In this document: positions 62,227-64,000 of the stretch, piece after piece
Numbering within the stretch: position 1 is the first letter of the stretch
How the letters are laid out: every line of letters begins with the position of its first letter
DNA from: Turicibacter sanguinis
GTDB taxonomy: Bacteria > Bacillota_I > Bacilli_A > MOL361 > Turicibacteraceae
Assembly: GCF_013046825.1 (NCBI RefSeq)
Contig: NZ_CP053187.1
Span: forward strand, 217,501-281,500
DNA: 64,000 nt
Direction: 5' to 3'
Position numbers and translations under genes: made by a program
The notes under the pieces: generated by a model
What the model was told of the DNA's origin: nothing
The model's input: the letters and a program-made list of their open reading frames with translations, nothing else
Databases searched by the model: none

Positions 62227-63756
62227 ATGTTCAAATTTATCCGAAGTAAACTATCTTATTTGAAGAACCCCTCACTTTATCAATATAAACCCGCTCATTC
62301 AAGTACTAACGCTGAACTACTTTCAAAGAATTTAACTGAAACGCTCCAAAGATTAAAAGAAAAATATCATGATTCGGCTGATTTAGTTATAAAAGAGACG
62401 ACGATTAAAGGACGAAAGATTGCATTTATTACAATAGAATCTATGGTCGATATGACTCAGCTATCTGAAATGGTTCTAGCCCCAATGATGAACTTAGAAT
62501 TAAACGACATAAAAAAAACAAATCTAAGTTCATTTATTAAAGATCACCTCGCGATGGGAGTTGATATTAAGGAGATTTCAACTTATGAGGAAATCTTTCA
62601 TATGATTATGTCCGGATCAGTCACCATTCTAATTGATGGATATCAAGAAGCCATTGCATTCTCTATGGTCGGCTATGCATTTAGATCCCCCGATGAACCG
62701 TCAGGTGAAACTAATATACGCGGTTCTAGGGAGGGATTTTGTGAAGTCATTCGAATTAACATGACAATGGTTAGACGACGATTAAAATCTAATCATTTAA
62801 AATTTGAATTACTACAAGTCGGAAAAAAGAGCAACACAGATGTTTGTCTGATGTATTTAACCGATAAAGCAGATCCTGAATTATTAGCTTATATTAAGGA
62901 TAGGCTAAATAAAATCAATTTAGACGTTATTCTGGATACAGGTTACCTGATTCCCTTTTTAGAAGGTAAACCCTTTTCAATCTTTTCAGACATCGGTACA
63001 ACCGAAAGACCAGATTTTGTTTGTTCTAAACTTTCAGAAGGAAGAATTGTGCTTCTAGTAGATGGGTCACCCTTCGCTATTTTCTTACCTTTCTTTTTTT
63101 CTGATCATTTTCAAAATCTTGACGATTATACGACTCAACCTGTTTACGTATCATTTCTACGTATCATTAAATATATTGCCTTTATCCTCACTACCTTACT
63201 ACCTGGGCTCTATGTTGCACTTGGAAATCATCATCCCGAACTACTACCTGAAATCTTACTCTACAGAATTGCTACTTCAGAGCAAACAACTGCTTTTCCT
63301 TTAATCTATCAAGCTTTAATCATTGCCTTAATCTACGAGATTATGCGTGAAGCTGGACTGCGTCTACCTCGGCCAGTTGGGACCGCAGTTAGTATTATTG
63401 GTGCTTTGGTAATAGGTGATGCTGCTGTTCAAGCTGGACTTGTCGGTACACCAATGGTCATGATTATTGCACTAACAGCCATTTCAGAATTTGTTATCCC
63501 TTCATTACATGTTCCATCCTCTTTTTTAAGAATGACTTTTATTTTATTAGGAGCTGCTCTTGGTTTATACGGGATTGCACTCGGTATATGCGGACTATTC
63601 ATCAATTTATGCGCTCTCCATAATACAGGTTATTCTTATATGACTCCATTAAGTCCATTAAAATTTAAAGCCCTAAAAGATACAATATTGAGGTTTAGTC
63701 TTAAGCACACGAATTCTTCGATGGATAATGTTAACCATTCATCTAATGAAGACTAA
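62227..63756 (+). CDS. gerAA: Spore germination receptor A subunit (GerAA family)
   Basis: A 509-aa protein of the GerA family (A subunit of nutrient germinant receptors in the inner spore membrane). The N-terminal about 300 residues are hydrophilic, with AFRSPDEPSGETNIRGSREGF near 160 as the conserved block. The C-terminal half has about five hydrophobic helices (SFLRIIKYIAFILTTLLPGL, then PVGTAVSIIGALVIGDAAVQ). The ATG at 62227 has AGGTGA 5 nt upstream. A gerAB gene follows at once, so this is a gerA-type operon continuing past the window. Confidence 0.93.
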   Translation: MFKFIRSKLSYLKNPSLYQYKPAHSSTNAELLSKNLTETLQRLKEKYHDSADLVIKETTIKGRKIAFITIESMVDMTQLSEMVLAPMMNLELNDIKKTNLSSFIKDHLAMGVDIKEISTYEEIFHMIMSGSVTILIDGYQEAIAFSMVGYAFRSPDEPSGETNIRGSREGFCEVIRINMTMVRRRLKSNHLKFELLQVGKKSNTDVCLMYLTDKADPELLAYIKDRLNKINLDVILDTGYLIPFLEGKPFSIFSDIGTTERPDFVCSKLSEGRIVLLVDGSPFAIFLPFFFSDHFQNLDDYTTQPVYVSFLRIIKYIAFILTTLLPGLYVALGNHHPELLPEILLYRIATSEQTTAFPLIYQALIIALIYEIMREAGLRLPRPVGTAVSIIGALVIGDAAVQAGLVGTPMVMIIALTAISEFVIPSLHVPSSFLRMTFILLGAALGLYGIALGICGLFINLCALHNTGYSYMTPLSPLKFKALKDTILRFSLKHTNSSMDNVNHSSNED

Positions 63757-63773
63757 AGATAAGGATGATATCC

Positions 63774-64000
63774 ATGAAAAAACCATTGAGTACCGCCCAA
63801 TTAGTCATATTATTATTCTTCTGTCGACACTACTCACTTTTAACCTATACCAATAGTGAACAAGCACTAGAAGCCAGTTTATACGCCATTGTAATAGCTG
63901 ATATAATCAACCTACTATTTTTAATTCCTGTATTTTTATTGTTAAAAAAAAATCATTCACGTAACCTTATGGCAATCGCTCAAGATATTTCTCCATTTTT
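63774..64000 (+). CDS. gerAB: Spore germination receptor B subunit, N-terminal part (GerAB family)
   Basis: The reading frame opens at an ATG at 63774 (MKKPLSTAQLVILLFF) with AAGGATGAT upstream, 17 bp after the gerAA stop. It runs off the window after 75 codons. The sequence shows an N-terminal helix, a Tyr/Ala-rich turn (TNSEQALEASLYAIVIAD) and a second helix (LLFLIPVFLLLKK), matching the start of the amino-acid-permease-like B subunit. The C subunit would be beyond the edge. Confidence 0.85.
   Translation, partial: MKKPLSTAQLVILLFFCRHYSLLTYTNSEQALEASLYAIVIADIINLLFLIPVFLLLKKNHSRNLMAIAQDISPF

Overview
The window is a chromosomal segment of a low-GC, endospore-forming Firmicute. The first ~612 bases are the 5' part of a 16S rRNA gene on the minus strand whose variable regions read as Turicibacter (recognised from memory, not searched). 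Spore genes (cwlD, yutH, yunB, a gerA-type receptor operon), Bacillus-like gene neighbourhoods, T-box leaders and CIRCE/HrcA control fit that placement.

Layout. 1-0.9 kb: rrn start with tandem promoters. 0.9-5.6 kb: cwlD, cysE, an unknown membrane coiled-coil protein, pgi and a small S1-domain protein. 5.8-12.2 kb: a block syntenic with the Bacillus yut/yum region (ferredoxin-NADP reductase, yuiD-like, yutG, yutH, yutI, dapF, yutF, yutD, yunB). 12.3-16.7 kb: a carbohydrate locus (GH13 neopullulanase-type enzyme, MATE transporter, LacI-type regulator). 16.8-21.3 kb: an amino-acid ABC importer plus a cytosolic M14 carboxypeptidase behind two tandem T-box leaders, each with its own promoter, that I read as arginine-specific. 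21.5-24.2 kb: MsmK-type ATPase, PucR-like regulator, rhodanese. 24.2-25.7 kb: a complete IS3-family element sitting in the loop of a terminator. 25.7-31.6 kb: a block syntenic with Bacillus yjb genes (rluD-like, nadK, relQ/yjbM, yjbK, coiA, spx), with spx carrying a cysteine-rich tail. 32.2-38.9 kb: oppABCDF. 39-47 kb: a heterodimeric ABC exporter, small membrane proteins, and clpB under CIRCE. 47-54 kb: HAD phosphatase, leuS with a Leu T-box, ytqA-ytqB, and ytpB (terpene synthase). 54.2-57.5 kb: a second, atypical GH13 enzyme, a small membrane protein and a universal stress protein. 57.8-61.8 kb: tpiA, tagO, and a hybrid histidine kinase carrying H-D-H phosphorelay modules. 62.2 kb to the end: gerAA and the start of gerAB.

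How the genes connect. Both GH13 genes and the lacI gene carry similar LacI-type operators (core GTAAYCGGTTAC), which suggests one alpha-glucan regulon; the MsmK ATPase promoter has a weaker match. Peptide uptake (opp), the putative arginine importer and the cytosolic carboxypeptidase point to amino-acid and peptide scavenging. No phage, CRISPR array, tRNA or toxin-antitoxin locus was seen; the one mobile element is the IS3-family insertion. I found no large unknown gene cluster. The most unusual items are regulatory or domain-level: the tandem T-boxes, the operator set, the IS in a terminator loop, the Spx cysteine tail, the atypical GH13 and a dispersed ~38-bp intergenic repeat.
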